Source: Chloroflexota bacterium (GTDB lineage: Bacteria; Chloroflexota; Dehalococcoidia; UBA1127; JACQUN01). Taken from it: DNA of 43,603 nt. The stretch spans positions 1 to 43,603 of the forward strand of contig JACQUN010000203.1 in the NCBI GenBank assembly GCA_016210285.1. Direction: 5' to 3'. Of this stretch, positions 22,753 to 29,955 are shown one piece after another; the stretch's first letter is position 1; each line of letters starts with the position of its first letter. The notes under the pieces were generated by a model. It was not told the origin of the DNA, ran no database searches, and was given only the letters and a program-made list of their open reading frames with translations. Position numbers and translations under genes: made by a program.

Positions 22753-23373
22753 ATGGAAAAGGAGCGGGCTGAGGGGCTCTCGGAGGCGCCTCAGGCCCGT
22801 GCAAAGACCGTCCAGCGTCGCAGGCTCCAGGCCCTCTTCCGGGCTCTCGCCATTGTCGGGGTAGTCGCCATTGTCCTGGTGATCTGGCTCCTGCGGGGAA
22901 GGCTCCCCGGCCCCGGTGCCGTGACCTATTCCGGTATCTTCCTGTTGAGCTTCTTCGCCAGTGCCTCCATCGTGATCCCCATCCCCGGGATTGCGGGCGT
23001 CTGCGCAGGCAGCGCTCTGCTGGGGCTCACCCCGCTCCTCCTCGCCTTGCTGGCCGCCACGGGGGAGGCTCTGGGGGAGGCCACTGGCTACCTGGTGGGG
23101 TATGGTGGGAGCGGCATCGTGGAAGGCCGCCCCCTCTACGGCCGCCTCAAAGGGTGGGTACGCCGCCGAGGGGGCCTGGTCCTCTTCCTGTTCTCGGTGA
23201 TCCCCAACCCACTCTTCGACATCGTTGGGATCGCTGCCGGCAGCCTCCGCTACCCCCTCTACCTCTTCTTTCTCATCACCTGGGCCGGCAAGTTCCTCAA
23301 GGACGTGGGCATAGCCTACGCCTGCTTCTTCGGCCTGGAGGGCGCCCTGCGCCTCCTCGGGGTCACCTCGTAG
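22753..23373 (+). CDS. VTT-domain (DedA/TVP38-like) membrane protein
   Basis: Integral membrane protein of 206 residues with a basic N-terminus and about five hydrophobic segments. The VTT/SNARE-associated core is visible: FASASIVIPIPGIAGVCAGSALLG, GEALGEATGYLVGYGGSG, and the second half VLFLFSVIPNPLFDIVGIAAGSLRYP. Relatives act in lipid transport or envelope maintenance. The reentrant-loop E...G and PNPLFD signatures agree with the family. It appears to be translated from a leaderless message. Confidence 0.85.
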   Translation: MEKERAEGLSEAPQARAKTVQRRRLQALFRALAIVGVVAIVLVIWLLRGRLPGPGAVTYSGIFLLSFFASASIVIPIPGIAGVCAGSALLGLTPLLLALLAATGEALGEATGYLVGYGGSGIVEGRPLYGRLKGWVRRRGGLVLFLFSVIPNPLFDIVGIAAGSLRYPLYLFFLITWAGKFLKDVGIAYACFFGLEGALRLLGVTS

Positions 23374-23418
23374 GACGCACCGAGGCCCGTGGCCAGAGCC
23401 TTCCCAGGCGGGGCACGG

Positions 23419-24297
23419 CTACGGGCCTCGCTTCCTCTCTGTCGTGGCGTCCTCCACCTGATAGTACTCCGGAAGGTCGATCAGCTTCTCGATGAGCTGC
23501 CGGGTGGTGCGCTGCTTGTCGAGAGCCTCGGGTGAGAGGCCACCTCCCGCCCTCATGGGCTGATAGATGTCATAGACCGCCCCCGCCGCAGCGGCGATGC
23601 TCACCAGCGGGTAGATGATGATCTGATACCCCAGGTCCTGGTAGTCTTTCACCGTGAGGGTGTTGCCCCCTGAGGTGAGCATAAGAGGGATGTGAGGGAC
23701 CTGCTTGCGGAAGAAGGCCAGGTCATCCCGCTCGCTGACCCCGATGATGAGGATGGCGTCCACGCCCAGCTCTGTCAATGCCCGGGCCCTGCGGACCGCC
23801 TCCTCCCGGGAGCCTTCCACAGCGCGGAAGGCATCGGTGCGCCCGATGATGATGAAGTCGCGGTCCTTACGCGCCTGCAGGGCGTAGCGCATCTTTTCGA
23901 GGAACTCGTCCAGGGGCGTGATGTGCTCCAGCCCCCGGTGGTACGACGCCCGCTTGGGGTACACCTGGTCCTCAATGTGGATGCCCTGGATACCCTCCGC
24001 CTCGAACTCCCGCACGCAGCGCATCGTGTGAACCGGGTCGCCAAACCCGGCATCTCCGTCACAGATGACGGGAAAGTTCACGGCCCGCACTACCTTACGG
24101 GCCACCTCCACCTGCTCCGTGAGGGTGGTGAGCGGCTCGGTGGTGGTCAGGTGGGCACCCGTCATCCACCCGCCCACATACACGCTGTTGAAACCCATGT
24201 GCTGGATCACCCGCGCCGTGAGGGGGTCGTAGGCGCTGGGGGCCACAACCGTCTCCCCCTTCTCCAGAAGCCGCCGGAGGGCCGCCTTGTCCGCCAT
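23419..24297 (-). CDS. Isocitrate lyase/PEP mutase family protein
   Basis: TIM-barrel enzyme of 292 residues acting on 2-oxo or enol acid substrates with Mg2+. Family features: SAYDPLTARVIQHMGFNSVYVGG, the metal Asp pair in ICDGDAGFGDP (80, 82), IHIEDQVYPKR and GRTDA. The loop that carries the catalytic Cys in isocitrate and methylisocitrate lyases (KRCGH) reads KRASYH, so Ala117 replaces Cys. A classical lyase is therefore unlikely; oxaloacetate decarboxylase, mutase or hydrolase relatives lack this Cys. ATG at 24295-24297 preceded by AGGAGG. No partner gene is obvious. Confidence 0.88.
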   Translation of the reverse strand: MADKAALRRLLEKGETVVAPSAYDPLTARVIQHMGFNSVYVGGWMTGAHLTTTEPLTTLTEQVEVARKVVRAVNFPVICDGDAGFGDPVHTMRCVREFEAEGIQGIHIEDQVYPKRASYHRGLEHITPLDEFLEKMRYALQARKDRDFIIIGRTDAFRAVEGSREEAVRRARALTELGVDAILIIGVSERDDLAFFRKQVPHIPLMLTSGGNTLTVKDYQDLGYQIIIYPLVSIAAAAGAVYDIYQPMRAGGGLSPEALDKQRTTRQLIEKLIDLPEYYQVEDATTERKRGP

Positions 24298-24389
24298 AGC
24301 CCTTTTCCTCCTTCACCCTTGGCGTTGTGGTGGGGACGGGACTACTGTGGGGTGTTGCATCGCCCTTGTCAAGGGCCGGGGCAGCAAGA

Positions 24390-24424
24390 GAGCCTGCCTC
24401 CCTTGGTCTATCGGAGGCAGGCTC
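24390..24424 (-). terminator. Terminator of the sulfur operon
   Basis: A perfect 12-bp stem (gagcctgcctcc and its complement) with an 11-nt loop, about 40 nt past the stop of the glutaredoxin-DinB gene, followed on the minus strand by TCTTGCT. Confidence 0.6.
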
Positions 24425-24465
24425 AAGGTCTTCGACGAGGAGCTGGGCGCCCGCCACGCTGCCGG

Positions 24466-25221
24466 CTAGAACAGCTCGGTGGGCACCGCTATCCCCTCGA
24501 ACTCCTTCTCCCCCAGCGGGCTCTGGGGCTCGATGCCCAGCAGCCGCATGAAGTGGTAGAGCTGCTTGAGGTGGTGGACGGAGTGCCCCAGCCCCAGGTC
24601 CATGAGTTGTCCCACTGTGCTTGGCCCAAAGTAGGAGTTGATGGCTGTCTGAAGCATTGCTGGGGTGGCCCTGGACAGGAACTCCCGAATTTGGAACCGG
24701 ACTTTCTCGCCATACTGGGCAATGGCCTCGGCGTCGGGGGAGGCCTTGGCCTCCTCAACATAGCGCCCGATGTCTTCCGCGGAGTAGCTGTTGGCGTCGT
24801 AGGATTTCATGGCGACGTAAGGACGGTCGAAGAGGTGGTAGGTGAACTCGCGCAGGACGCGCCGCCGGTCTGGGGAGGACCAGTCCAGCTTGTCCTGGGG
24901 GATCTGGCGGGTGGCCCGGATGGCCGCAGACAGCACCAGGTCAAACTTCTCCAGCATGAAGCGCGTGTCCGCGTCGGACGTGTCCCTGTATCGGATGCCC
25001 AGCGCCCGGGCCAGCTCTGGCCGATTGAAACCCACGATGACCTTGTCCCCGACCACAGTCACCGGGATGGCGCGAACTCCCAGCGCCTTTAGCTCCTCCA
25101 GGGCCCTGGGGTCATTCTCCACATCGGGGTTCTCAAACTGGACGCCGTGAGACGAAAGGAACTCTTTCGTTCGGCCACAGGTGAATCAGCCGGGGCGGGT
25201 ATACACCTTCACCGTGGGCAT
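24466..25221 (-). CDS. Probable selenoprotein: glutaredoxin (UxxC) fused to DinB-like domain
   Basis: From ATG 25219-25221 (AGGAGG 5 nt upstream) the frame is open for 251 codons except one TGA at 25186-25188 (codon 12). With that read as Sec, the N-terminus is MPTVKVYTRPG-U-FTCGRTKEFL: a glutaredoxin/NrdH fold with U12xxC15, cis-Pro53 and VVGDKVIVGFN. A SECIS-like hairpin lies 22 nt from UGA to apical loop. Residues from about 78 form a DinB-like four-helix domain with His129, His213 and His217 as possible metal ligands. Conservation continues unbroken across the TGA, arguing against decay. It ends the sulfur operon and may reduce persulfides or bound thiols. Without Sec decoding only a truncated form from a GTG at 25122 would be made. 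Confidence 0.82.
25145..25188 (-). promoter_or_regulatory. Bacterial SECIS element and its UGA
   Basis: UGA at 25188-25186. Lower stem CUGUG/CACGG (25180-25176/25149-25145), internal loop GCCGA/CU, upper stem ACGAAAG/CUUUCGU (25170-25164/25158-25152), apical loop AGUUC. G is the second base of the loop, and the UGA-to-loop distance is 22 nt. Both fit the bSECIS pattern recognised by SelB. Confidence 0.75.
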
Positions 25222-25259
25222 CGTGCCCTCCTGTCGTAAGTTTAGCACCCTGCATTATA

Positions 25260-25293
25260 CGACAGAGGGCCGCCTAGCGGCGGCACTCTGTCG
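25260..25293 (-). terminator. Hairpin between the rhodanese and glutaredoxin genes
   Basis: cgacagag/ctctgtcg with an inner gccgc/gcggc stem, just past the rhodanese stop at 25308. There is no U-tract. A TATAAT box (25259-25254, minus) follows at once but lacks a -35, so a weak secondary promoter for the last gene is possible. Confidence 0.5.
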
Positions 25294-25307
25294 CTACCCT
25301 CGTGTGC

Positions 25308-26162
25308 CTACCGCTCAATGGGTGCGCCGATGACACTGCCCCACTCGGTCCAGGAGCCGTCATAGTTGCGAACCTTGGAATAACCCAGCAGCTCGTGGAG
25401 GACGAACCAGGTGTGGGCAGACCGCTCCCCGATACGGCAGTAGGCGATGACCTCCTTGTCGCCCGTGATGCCCCTGCCGCCGTAGATCTGCCGCAGCTCC
25501 TCTGCGGACTTGAAGGTGCCGTCCTCTCTTACCGCCATCCCCCATGGGATGCTCTGAGCACCCGGGATATGGCCACCACGCTGGGCCCCTTCCTGAGGCA
25601 GGTTCTCCGGGGCCAGGAGCTCACCGCTGAACTCCCGGGGAGAGCGCACATCCACCAGGCCGAAGGCCGCGCCGGCGGTCACTGCCTGAGCGATGTAGTC
25701 GCGCAAGGCGCGGATGCTCAGGTCGGGCTGCCTGGTTCGGTAGGTCTTGGCGGGGTACCTGGGGACCTGGGTGGTAGTGGCGCGCTTCTCGTCCACCCAC
25801 TTCTTGCGGCCCCCATCCATGAGCTTCACCTTGCCCCGGTCGTGGCCGTAGTAGCAAGTGACCCAGTAGGCCCAGGCAGCGAACCAGTTGTTGTTGTCCC
25901 CGTAGTAGATGATGGTGGTGGTGTTATCAATACCCGAGCCGCCCAGGAGCCTCTCGAAGTCCTCCCTGGTGACCACATCGCGCCGGGGCGCGTCCTGGAG
26001 TTGGTTTTTCCAGTGCCATCCCACAGCGCCATCAATGTGTCCCTGGTCGTAAGCGGCGGTGTCCACGTCCACTTCCACCAGGCGGATATCGGGGTCTCGG
26101 ATGCGGTCCGCCACCCACTGCGTGGCGACCAGGACCTCAGGACGCACATACCCATTGGCCAT
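25308..26162 (-). CDS. Thiosulfate sulfurtransferase (two-domain rhodanese)
   Basis: Moves sulfane sulfur from a donor such as thiosulfate to a thiol through a cysteine persulfide. The 284-residue protein has an inactive N-terminal rhodanese domain (YYGDNNNWFAAW, no Cys) and an active C-terminal one with Cys242 in YCRIGERSAH. CxxGxR is typical of thiosulfate sulfurtransferases. Start: ATG at 26160-26162 with GGAGGG upstream. It stands between dsrE2 and the glutaredoxin gene; TusA and DsrE2 are natural sulfur acceptors. Confidence 0.93.
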   Translation of the reverse strand: MANGYVRPEVLVATQWVADRIRDPDIRLVEVDVDTAAYDQGHIDGAVGWHWKNQLQDAPRRDVVTREDFERLLGGSGIDNTTTIIYYGDNNNWFAAWAYWVTCYYGHDRGKVKLMDGGRKKWVDEKRATTTQVPRYPAKTYRTRQPDLSIRALRDYIAQAVTAGAAFGLVDVRSPREFSGELLAPENLPQEGAQRGGHIPGAQSIPWGMAVREDGTFKSAEELRQIYGGRGITGDKEVIAYCRIGERSAHTWFVLHELLGYSKVRNYDGSWTEWGSVIGAPIER

Positions 26163-26337
26163 CCTGCCCTCCTCCTTATGCTTTGTGCGTATATTGCACC
26201 TTTTTAGTCCTATTTGCAACGCCAACCACTGGCCCCCTGCTGCTCACATGGTGCTCATTTCTTGCTCGGCCGGGGTCGCTCTTGCCAGCCAGCCGGCAAC
26301 ACTCTGTCTCTGGCAGTGGTGGCGTGGCGTTGGAAGC

Positions 26338-26883
26338 CTAGATGAACAGCGTGACGTGCGCCTTGGAGGCGTACTCCAGGAACGCTGCTGCTCCCTCGAT
26401 GTCCACCCCGTCCAGCAGGTCCTCCTCCTTGACGCCCATGACCCCCATGGTGGTGGAGCAGGCGATGAGCTTGACGCCCATCTCCTGGGAGAGCCTGACC
26501 ATCTCCTGGATGGTGGGCATCTTCTGCCGCCGCATCATCCACTTCAACATCGTCGTTGCGGCGAAGGTCATGCCGGGGATTGCGCCCAGGATGTTGGGCA
26601 CAGGGACTGGCGCAGCCGGGTTCGCCAGGGGCGCCACCTTGAGAGAGCGGTACTTCTTCTTGTGGAGAATGTTCAGCCCGTAGAAGGTGAAGAAGACCCC
26701 GCACTCCATCCCCATAGAGACCGCAGTCGTGGCCAGGATGAGGGCGGGATAGGCCATGTCCAGGCTCCCCTTGGAGGCCACGATGGCCACCCGCTTCACC
26801 TCCTGATCATGGGCCTGGCGATGGAGCCGGGTAACCAGCTCCAGGTTCTCCTGGAGGAGCTGTGCCGGGGCGGACGTCATCAT
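26338..26883 (-). CDS. DsrE2-like sulfur carrier protein
   Basis: DsrE/DsrF/DrsH-superfamily protein of 181 residues, larger than DsrE and with hydrophobic stretches, as in DsrE2. Cys142 in VKLIACSTTMGVMGV is the conserved persulfide-carrying residue; a second Cys61 lies in MGMECGVFFTFYGL. The first ATG overlaps the tusA stop (ATGA), so the two are translationally coupled. TusA-DsrE2-rhodanese sets transfer sulfane sulfur in sulfur-oxidising and other organisms. 175 nt separate it from the rhodanese gene, with no recognised element between. Confidence 0.9.
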   Translation of the reverse strand: MMTSAPAQLLQENLELVTRLHRQAHDQEVKRVAIVASKGSLDMAYPALILATTAVSMGMECGVFFTFYGLNILHKKKYRSLKVAPLANPAAPVPVPNILGAIPGMTFAATTMLKWMMRRQKMPTIQEMVRLSQEMGVKLIACSTTMGVMGVKEEDLLDGVDIEGAAAFLEYASKAHVTLFI

Positions 26884-27134
26884 TGCGCTCCCTCCTGGCC
26901 CTTCTGAACCCAGAACAGGAACTTCTTATCCTGCTGCTCCGCCTTCAGCAGGTGGTGTCCCGCGGCGCGTGCCCAGCTAGGGATATCAGCCTTGGAGCCC
27001 GGGTCTGTGGCAATGACCTTGAGCACCTGCCCGCGGCTCAGCTTGTCCATGGCCTGCTTGGCCTGGATGACAGGCATCGGGCACAGCGTCCCGCTCGAAT
27101 CCAGAACCCTACTCTCCGTGACCTGAGTGCTCAC
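26880..27134 (-). CDS. tusA: TusA-family sulfur carrier protein
   Basis: Small sulfurtransferase that carries persulfide sulfur on the Cys of its CPxP motif. The 84-residue protein has LDSSGTLCPMPVIQAKQAM (Cys18), SRGQVLKVIATDPGSKADIPSWARAAGHHLL and a C-terminal FLFWVQK strand. Start: GTG at 27132-27134 with AGGAGG 6 nt upstream; upstream in-frame codons run through a repeat. It is preceded by a cysteine-rich leader ORF and terminator, and coupled to dsrE2 downstream. Confidence 0.93.
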   Translation of the reverse strand: MSTQVTESRVLDSSGTLCPMPVIQAKQAMDKLSRGQVLKVIATDPGSKADIPSWARAAGHHLLKAEQQDKKFLFWVQKGQEGAQ

Positions 27135-27173
27135 GATGAACCTCCTGAGTTTCTTGGTGCTGAGGGCGGCCGT

Positions 27174-27244
27174 TCGCCCTTTGACAGGCTCAGCGCAAGT
27201 GGTTCTCTCGTCCGCTCGTGGTGAGCCTGTCGAGCCGTGAGCGG
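27174..27244. repeat. Dispersed palindromic repeat, copy 1
   Basis: The 33-bp core at 27212-27244 (ccgctcgtggtgagc... ...gagcgg) matches 37007-37039 at 30 of 33 positions. The preceding 38 nt also resemble the same flank (ttgacaggctcag versus ttcgacaagctcag). Each core is a hairpin. It lies between the attenuator and tusA. Confidence 0.7.
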
Positions 27245-27254
27245 CTGTTGGGTA

Positions 27255-27290
27255 AACAAAAAGCCCCCGGAGCTGGTTCCGGAGGCCCAA
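27255..27290 (-). terminator. Intrinsic terminator of the cysteine-leader attenuator
   Basis: Minus strand: 9-bp stem 27286-27278/27271-27263 (GCCUCCGGA/UCCGGGGGC, one G-U), loop ACCAGC, then UUUUUGUUU. Its 5' arm region GGGCCUCC (27288-27281) can instead pair with GGGGGCCC (27328-27321) at the end of the leader ORF, 8 of 8 with one G-U; this would be an antiterminator. The stem may also end the cysteine synthase message. Confidence 0.8.
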
Positions 27291-27316
27291 AAGGTGAAAC
27301 CCTCTTCTGGCTTCCC

Positions 27317-27364
27317 CTAGGGGCCCCCTTCAAGGGCACAACAGATACACCCGCAGTTGCACAC
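27317..27364 (-). CDS. Cysteine-rich leader peptide (putative attenuator uORF)
   Basis: GTG at 27362-27364, preceded by GGGAGGGGG, then 15 codons VCNCGCICCALEGGP and TAG. Cys is encoded at codons 2, 4, 6, 8 and 9. The last codons contain the antiterminator strand. If ribosomes stall for lack of Cys-tRNA, GGGGGCCC stays free to pair with the 5' arm of the terminator and transcription continues into tusA. If translation finishes, the ribosome covers it and the terminator forms. This follows the classic attenuation logic; poly-Cys uORF attenuators are known from mycobacteria. No separate promoter is seen, so it probably acts on read-through from the cysteine synthase gene. Confidence 0.7.
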   Translation of the reverse strand: MCNCGCICCALEGGP

Positions 27365-27405
27365 GGTTCCCCCTCCCTTTGCAGCAAGTCGTGCCACCGG
27401 TGGGA

Positions 27406-28398
27406 TTACCACCAGATCTTCCCCTTGACCTCGCTCTCCATCTCCCCGTATTCCCTGGTCCAGAGGCTCGTACTCAGGTATTTCCATCCCCCGTCAGCCA
27501 GAAGGCACACGATATTCCCTTTGTCCATCCGCTGCGCGACCCGTCGGGCGCAGGCAACCACTGCCCCGGAGGAGATACCTGCGAAGATGCCCTCCTTCTC
27601 CAGCAACTCTCTGGTGGTGGCGAAGGCCTCTCTGCTCTCTATCATGATGCGGGCATCCAGCAGGCTCAGGTCCAGGACCGGGGGGATGAAGCCCTCCTCC
27701 AGGCTGCGGAGGCCCTGGATGAAGTCATCCGGGTGGGGCACCACGGCCACCACACGAATGGCGGGGTTGAACTCCTTCAGTCGCCGTCCCACCCCCATGA
27801 GGGTGCCGCCGGTGCCCAGGCCCGCCACAAAGGTGTCAACCTCCGGCAGGGCATCAAGGATCTCAGCGCCAGTGGTCTCGTAGTGGGCGAGAGGGTTCGC
27901 CTGGTTGCCATACTGGTACGGCATAAAGTAGGCCCCGGGCTCCCTGGCGAGCATCTCCTGGGCCACCACGATCGAGTAGTTGGTGCCCCGGCGGCCATCG
28001 GAGAAGACAATCTCAGCGCCATAGGCCCTCAAGAGCTGGGAACGCTCTGCGCTCACACTCTCCGGCATCACCACCTTCAGGCGGTAGCCCTTTACCTTGC
28101 AGACCATAGCGAGAGAGATGCCGGTGTTCCCGCTGGTCGCCTCCAGCACCACCACCTCCGGAGTCAGCTTTCCCTCAGCCTCGGCCTGGCTGATCATGTA
28201 CCTAGCGATACGGTCTTTCAGGGAGCCAGTTGGATTCTGGCCTTCAAGCTTGGCGAAGAGGTGCACCCCAGCCTTGGGGCTCATGTGTGACAGGTGTACC
28301 AGGGGCGTGTTGCCGATGGTATCAAGGAGGCTCAGCTTTGCCTTGCCACCTCTCAGGCCTGATAGCCCCAGGCTTTCCCGTTCCTTCGACATGGGCAT
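27406..28398 (-). CDS. Cysteine synthase family protein (PLP)
   Basis: Beta-substituting PLP enzyme making cysteine or a related product from an activated serine and a sulfur donor. The 330-residue protein has IGNTPLVHL, the PLP lysine K61 in NPTGSLKDRIA, SGNTG (89-93), GLGTGGTLMGVGRRL and GISSGAVVACA. ATG at 28396-28398; a second ATG two codons later is equally possible. It follows the E1-like gene, which suggests a CysM-type enzyme fed by a sulfur carrier protein. A C-terminal extension (about 300-330) ends KGKIWW. CysK with free sulfide is the alternative. Confidence 0.9.
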   Translation of the reverse strand: MPMSKERESLGLSGLRGGKAKLSLLDTIGNTPLVHLSHMSPKAGVHLFAKLEGQNPTGSLKDRIARYMISQAEAEGKLTPEVVVLEATSGNTGISLAMVCKVKGYRLKVVMPESVSAERSQLLRAYGAEIVFSDGRRGTNYSIVVAQEMLAREPGAYFMPYQYGNQANPLAHYETTGAEILDALPEVDTFVAGLGTGGTLMGVGRRLKEFNPAIRVVAVVPHPDDFIQGLRSLEEGFIPPVLDLSLLDARIMIESREAFATTRELLEKEGIFAGISSGAVVACARRVAQRMDKGNIVCLLADGGWKYLSTSLWTREYGEMESEVKGKIWW

Positions 28399-28426
28399 CG
28401 AACAGCTCTCTTCCTTCAGGTTGGCA

Positions 28427-29275
28427 CTAGCCGGAGCGCGCCGGTTCCGGGCTGTGGGCCGGCGCTGGCCTGAGGCCGCAGAAGACCTCGTAGTCAATCA
28501 GCTCCTTGACGGTCGGGGTATCGCCGCAGAGGGGGCACTTGGGGTCTCGGCGTATCCGCACCGTGCGGAACTCCATGCTGAGGGCGTCTACCAGCAGCAG
28601 GCGGGAGACCAGGGGCTGGCCGATCCCCAGGATAAGCTTGAGGGTCTCAGTGGCCTGGATACTCCCCACCAGCCCGGTCAGCGCCCCCAGCACGCCGGCC
28701 TCCGCGCAGCTTGGCACTGCCCCCGGAGGTGGCGGCTTCGGGAACAGGCAGCGATAGCAGCCGCTGCCCGGCAGGTACACCGTCGCCTGCCCATCGAAGA
28801 GGAGGATGCTGCCGTCCACAAGGGGCTTCCCCAGCAGGTAGCAGACGTCATTGACCAGGTAGCGGGACGGGAAGTTGTCAGCGCCGTTGACCACCACATC
28901 ATACCCGCCAACTATCTCCATGGCATTCTCTGAGCTGAGGCGGGTCTCATGGAGGTTGACCGTGACACCCGGGTTGTACTCGTGAATGGTCTCCTTGCCA
29001 GAGACGATCTTCGGCCTGCCCACATCGTGCGTGTGGTGCAGGATCTGGCGCTGAAGGTTGGAGAGGTCCACCACGTCAAAGTCCACCAGCCCCAGGGTGC
29101 CAACGCCTGCCAGGGCGAGGTAGACGGCAGCCGGGGAGCCAAGCCCTCCCGCTCCGACGATGAGCACCTTGGACGCCAGCAGCTTTCGCTGCCCCTTGCT
29201 GCCCACCTGAGGCATGATGATGTGGCGGCTGTAGCGTTGCACCTGTTCGGGTGTCAAGGTAAGGGTCGAAACCAT
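28427..29275 (-). CDS. MoeB/ThiF-type adenylyltransferase (E1-like)
   Basis: Adenylates the C-terminal Gly-Gly of a ubiquitin-like sulfur carrier so that it can be thiocarboxylated. The 282-residue protein has LLASKVLIVGAGGLGSPAA (ATP loop), DVVDLSNLQRQ (Arg/Gln contacts), GADNFPSRYLVND, zinc cysteines CYRC and CPLC, and a possible catalytic Cys in PSCAEAGVLG. Start: the second ATG (29273-29275), 7 nt after AGGGGG; the ATG at 29281 is too close to the site. A carrier protein (ThiS/MoaD/CysO type) is not found nearby; TusA is not a Gly-Gly protein. Its place before cysteine synthase suggests carrier-fed cysteine synthesis. Confidence 0.9.
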   Translation of the reverse strand: MVSTLTLTPEQVQRYSRHIIMPQVGSKGQRKLLASKVLIVGAGGLGSPAAVYLALAGVGTLGLVDFDVVDLSNLQRQILHHTHDVGRPKIVSGKETIHEYNPGVTVNLHETRLSSENAMEIVGGYDVVVNGADNFPSRYLVNDVCYLLGKPLVDGSILLFDGQATVYLPGSGCYRCLFPKPPPPGAVPSCAEAGVLGALTGLVGSIQATETLKLILGIGQPLVSRLLLVDALSMEFRTVRIRRDPKCPLCGDTPTVKELIDYEVFCGLRPAPAHSPEPARSG

Positions 29276-29298
29276 GCTCATTCCCCCTTCACAGACAT

Positions 29299-29369
29299 AA
29301 AAAAGCCTGCCTCACAGCGTCGGGGGCTTCTCTGCCCCTTCGCGTGCCGGGAGAGCGCTGTCAGCAGGC
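29299..29369 (-). terminator. Terminator/attenuator between the Rrf2 gene and the E1-like gene
   Basis: A long hairpin on the minus strand, GCCUGC...ACAGCG paired with CGCUGU...GCAGGC, with an apical region of about 30 nt that can fold further, then UUUUUU at 29304-29299. It would end most messages after the regulator gene or let a fraction through to the operon. Confidence 0.75.
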
Positions 29370-29391
29370 CTTTGGCTCCTGAGTCCCTGGC

Positions 29392-29829
29392 CTAGATCTG
29401 GTACATGCCGCGGGTGGTAAGCCGCCGCTGCCGATTGGCCAGGTCTGCGATGGTGGTGGAGCTCAAGACCGTTTGCACCGCCTCTTCCACGGACCGCCAC
29501 ACTTCGCGCTGCGCACAGGCTCGTGAGTAGATACACTCCGCCGGCTCCTCAAAGCAGTCCAGGGGAGCCGACGTTCCCTCCAGGGTGCTCATTACCATCT
29601 CCAGAGTGATGCCGCTGGGTGGCCTGGCCAGAACATGCCCCCCCTGCGGCCCCCGCCGGCTCCGGATGAAGCCGAACTTGCTGAGGGTCGTCAGGAGTTG
29701 GTCCAGGTAAGGTTCAGGGATGTTCTGCCGGCTCGCAATCTCAGCGGTCTGCACCGGCCCCTCACCGTACTGTTGGGCCAGGGCCACCAGGGCCCGTACA
29801 CCATAGTCTACTTTCATTGGCACCCGCAT
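29392..29829 (-). CDS. Rrf2-family transcriptional regulator with three-cysteine cluster
   Basis: Winged-helix regulator of 145 residues. KVDYGVRALVALAQ and AEIASRQNIPEPYLDQLLTTLSKFGFIRSRRGPQGGHVLARP are the HTH and wing of the Rrf2/IscR/CymR group. DCFEEPAECIYSRAC gives C-x6-C-x5-C, close to the Fe-S ligands of IscR and NsrR, so it may bind a cluster and sense Fe-S, redox or cysteine status. Start: ATG at 29827-29829 with GAGGG 8 nt upstream; the codons at 29817 and 29844 are alternatives. It is the first gene of the sulfur operon and probably regulates it and itself. Confidence 0.92.
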   Translation of the reverse strand: MRVPMKVDYGVRALVALAQQYGEGPVQTAEIASRQNIPEPYLDQLLTTLSKFGFIRSRRGPQGGHVLARPPSGITLEMVMSTLEGTSAPLDCFEEPAECIYSRACAQREVWRSVEEAVQTVLSSTTIADLANRQRRLTTRGMYQI

Positions 29830-29859
29830 TGCAACCGCCCTCATGCTAGCTATGTCTGG

Positions 29860-29888
29860 ATTATAGCACAGGCCCCTCCCTGTAGCAA
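29860..29888 (-). promoter_or_regulatory. Promoter of the sulfur operon
   Basis: Minus strand TTGCTA (29888-29883), 17 nt, TATAAT (29865-29860). The start would be near 29853. The sequence around the -10, CTATAATCCAGACATAG, has dyad character and could be the Rrf2 operator. Confidence 0.75.
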
Positions 29889-29955
29889 GATTGTTGGTTG
29901 ACTTACCCGATTTCTCGCCTGCGCGCTTGCCTCCCCAGAGGAGGCGCGCAACCGG

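Noticed and set aside
25186..25188. Reading the TGA as a nonsense mutation or sequencing error
   Set aside because: It cannot be fully excluded, but the TGA is exactly at the redox Cys, the remainder is intact and a SECIS-like hairpin follows at the right distance.
29392..29829. Rrf2 protein as a plain CymR without cluster
   Set aside because: The C-x6-C-x5-C arrangement favours a cluster-binding type, though the spacing differs slightly from IscR, so it is not certain.
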